Shown in pieces: positions 63,655 to 64,000 of a stretch of DNA of 64,000 nt. Positions within the stretch are counted from its first letter, which is position 1, and the number at the start of each line of letters is the position of its first letter. Source of the DNA: Winogradskyella pacifica. GTDB taxonomy: Bacteria; Bacteroidota; Bacteroidia; Flavobacteriales; Flavobacteriaceae. The position numbers were made by a program, and so were the translations under genes. The stretch is from NCBI RefSeq assembly GCF_013403915.1, contig NZ_JABFDI010000002.1, positions 62,001 to 126,000 of the forward strand, given 5' to 3'. The notes under the pieces are model-generated. The model did no database searches and was not told the origin of the DNA. It saw only the letters and a list, made by a program, of their open reading frames with translations.

Positions 63655-64000
63655 ATGGGAAAAGTAACAGGTTTTAAAGAGTTCGAAAGAAAAGATGAGT
63701 CCTACAAGCCAGTAAAGGATCGTGTGAAGCATTATAATGAATTTACGGTGCCTTTAAAGGATAAAGACATGGCCGAACAAGGGTCGCGTTGTATGGATTG
63801 TGGAATTCCGTTTTGCCATAGTGGTTGTCCGCTTGGTAATTTAATTCCAGATTTTAATCATATGGTACACCAAGGTGAATGGCAAAAAGCATCTTGGATA
63901 TTACACTCAACAAATAACTTCCCAGAGTTTACAGGGCGTTTATGTCCTGCACCTTGCGAACAAGCTTGTGTGTTAGGGATTATTGAAGATCCGGTTTCTA
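63655..64000 (+). CDS. gltD: Glutamate synthase small subunit (3' end beyond window)
   Basis: The frame opens with ATG at 63655 ([19 protein letters not shown]) and runs off the end. The first 115 residues match the GltD N-terminal Fe-S domain: [18 protein letters not shown] and [14 protein letters not shown] carry the cysteines of two [4Fe-4S] clusters, and [13 protein letters not shown] matches the family. The rest, with the FAD and NADPH domains, lies outside. It supplies electrons from NAD(P)H to GltB. The 91-bp gap to gltB contains a hairpin directly before this start codon. Confidence 0.95.
   Translation, partial: MGKVTGFKEFERKDESYKPVKDRVKHYNEFTVPLKDKDMAEQGSRCMDCGIPFCHSGCPLGNLIPDFNHMVHQGEWQKASWILHSTNNFPEFTGRLCPAPCEQACVLGIIEDPVS

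Noticed and set aside
1..64000. tRNA or rRNA genes
   Set aside because: No cloverleaf-like GTTCRA-type arms with matching acceptor stems and no rRNA landmarks were recognised on reading the spacers.

Overview
The window is AT-rich bacterial chromosome from a member of the Bacteroidetes, most likely a marine Flavobacteriaceae species. The evidence is a SusC/SusD pair, a lipoprotein-type TamL next to TamB, a carboxypeptidase-regulatory-domain outer-surface protein, flavobacterial TAnnTTTG promoter elements, almost no Shine-Dalgarno sequences, and families of small palindromic repeats typical of the group. I see no rRNA, tRNA, phage, insertion sequence or CRISPR. It looks like ordinary core chromosome with one metabolically unusual block.

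Layout. 0-4 kb: a truncated secreted protein, then a tightly overlapping three-gene glycosyltransferase operon (two GT2 enzymes and a GT87-like membrane mannosyltransferase). 4.2-10.7 kb: a membrane polyferredoxin paired with an FAD oxidoreductase, a GH113-like lipoprotein, a carboxypeptidase-regulatory-domain protein and a Ser/Thr-type phosphatase. 10.8-24.7 kb: thirteen same-strand genes forming an arsenosugar (rSAM/selenodomain-associated) locus: radical SAM ArsS, its AhpD-like partner, two DUF2064 transferases, the TIGR04283-type glycosyltransferase, purine nucleoside phosphorylase, a rhodanese, a degenerate metallophosphoesterase, a sodium:solute symporter, SusC/SusD, a sterol-desaturase-type hydroxylase and a DUF547 lipoprotein. 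24.9-32.5 kb: molybdenum hydroxylase genes (XdhC, both xanthine dehydrogenase subunits), guanine deaminase, and an unrecognised membrane protein translationally coupled to a THEP1-like NTPase. 32.8-43.5 kb: TamL/TamB and two peptidases. 43.9-47.0 kb: metX-osmC-metY behind a SAM-I riboswitch with an intrinsic terminator. 48.8-55.8 kb: leuACDB followed by PEP carboxylase. 56.0-64.0 kb: a nitrogen-assimilation block (porin-glnB-amt on one strand, gltBD on the other) with a striking pair of ACCC-N11-GGGT sites in the divergent region.

How it fits together. ArsS would attach a 5'-deoxyadenosyl group to methylated arsenic, PNP could remove the adenine, and the glycosyltransferase-like proteins could elaborate the ribose. 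The SusCD/symporter set suggests that a related small molecule crosses the envelope. Guanine deaminase and xanthine dehydrogenase nearby handle purine bases. The second theme is small palindromic repeats. One family of short hairpins sits a few bases before the start codons of seven genes. Another palindrome (AGGTTTTTAAAACCT core) fills several gaps. A cluster of repeats has also inserted in frame inside the TIGR04283-type glycosyltransferase, adding about 50 residues. All functional statements rest on motifs and gene order read by eye; no database search was run.
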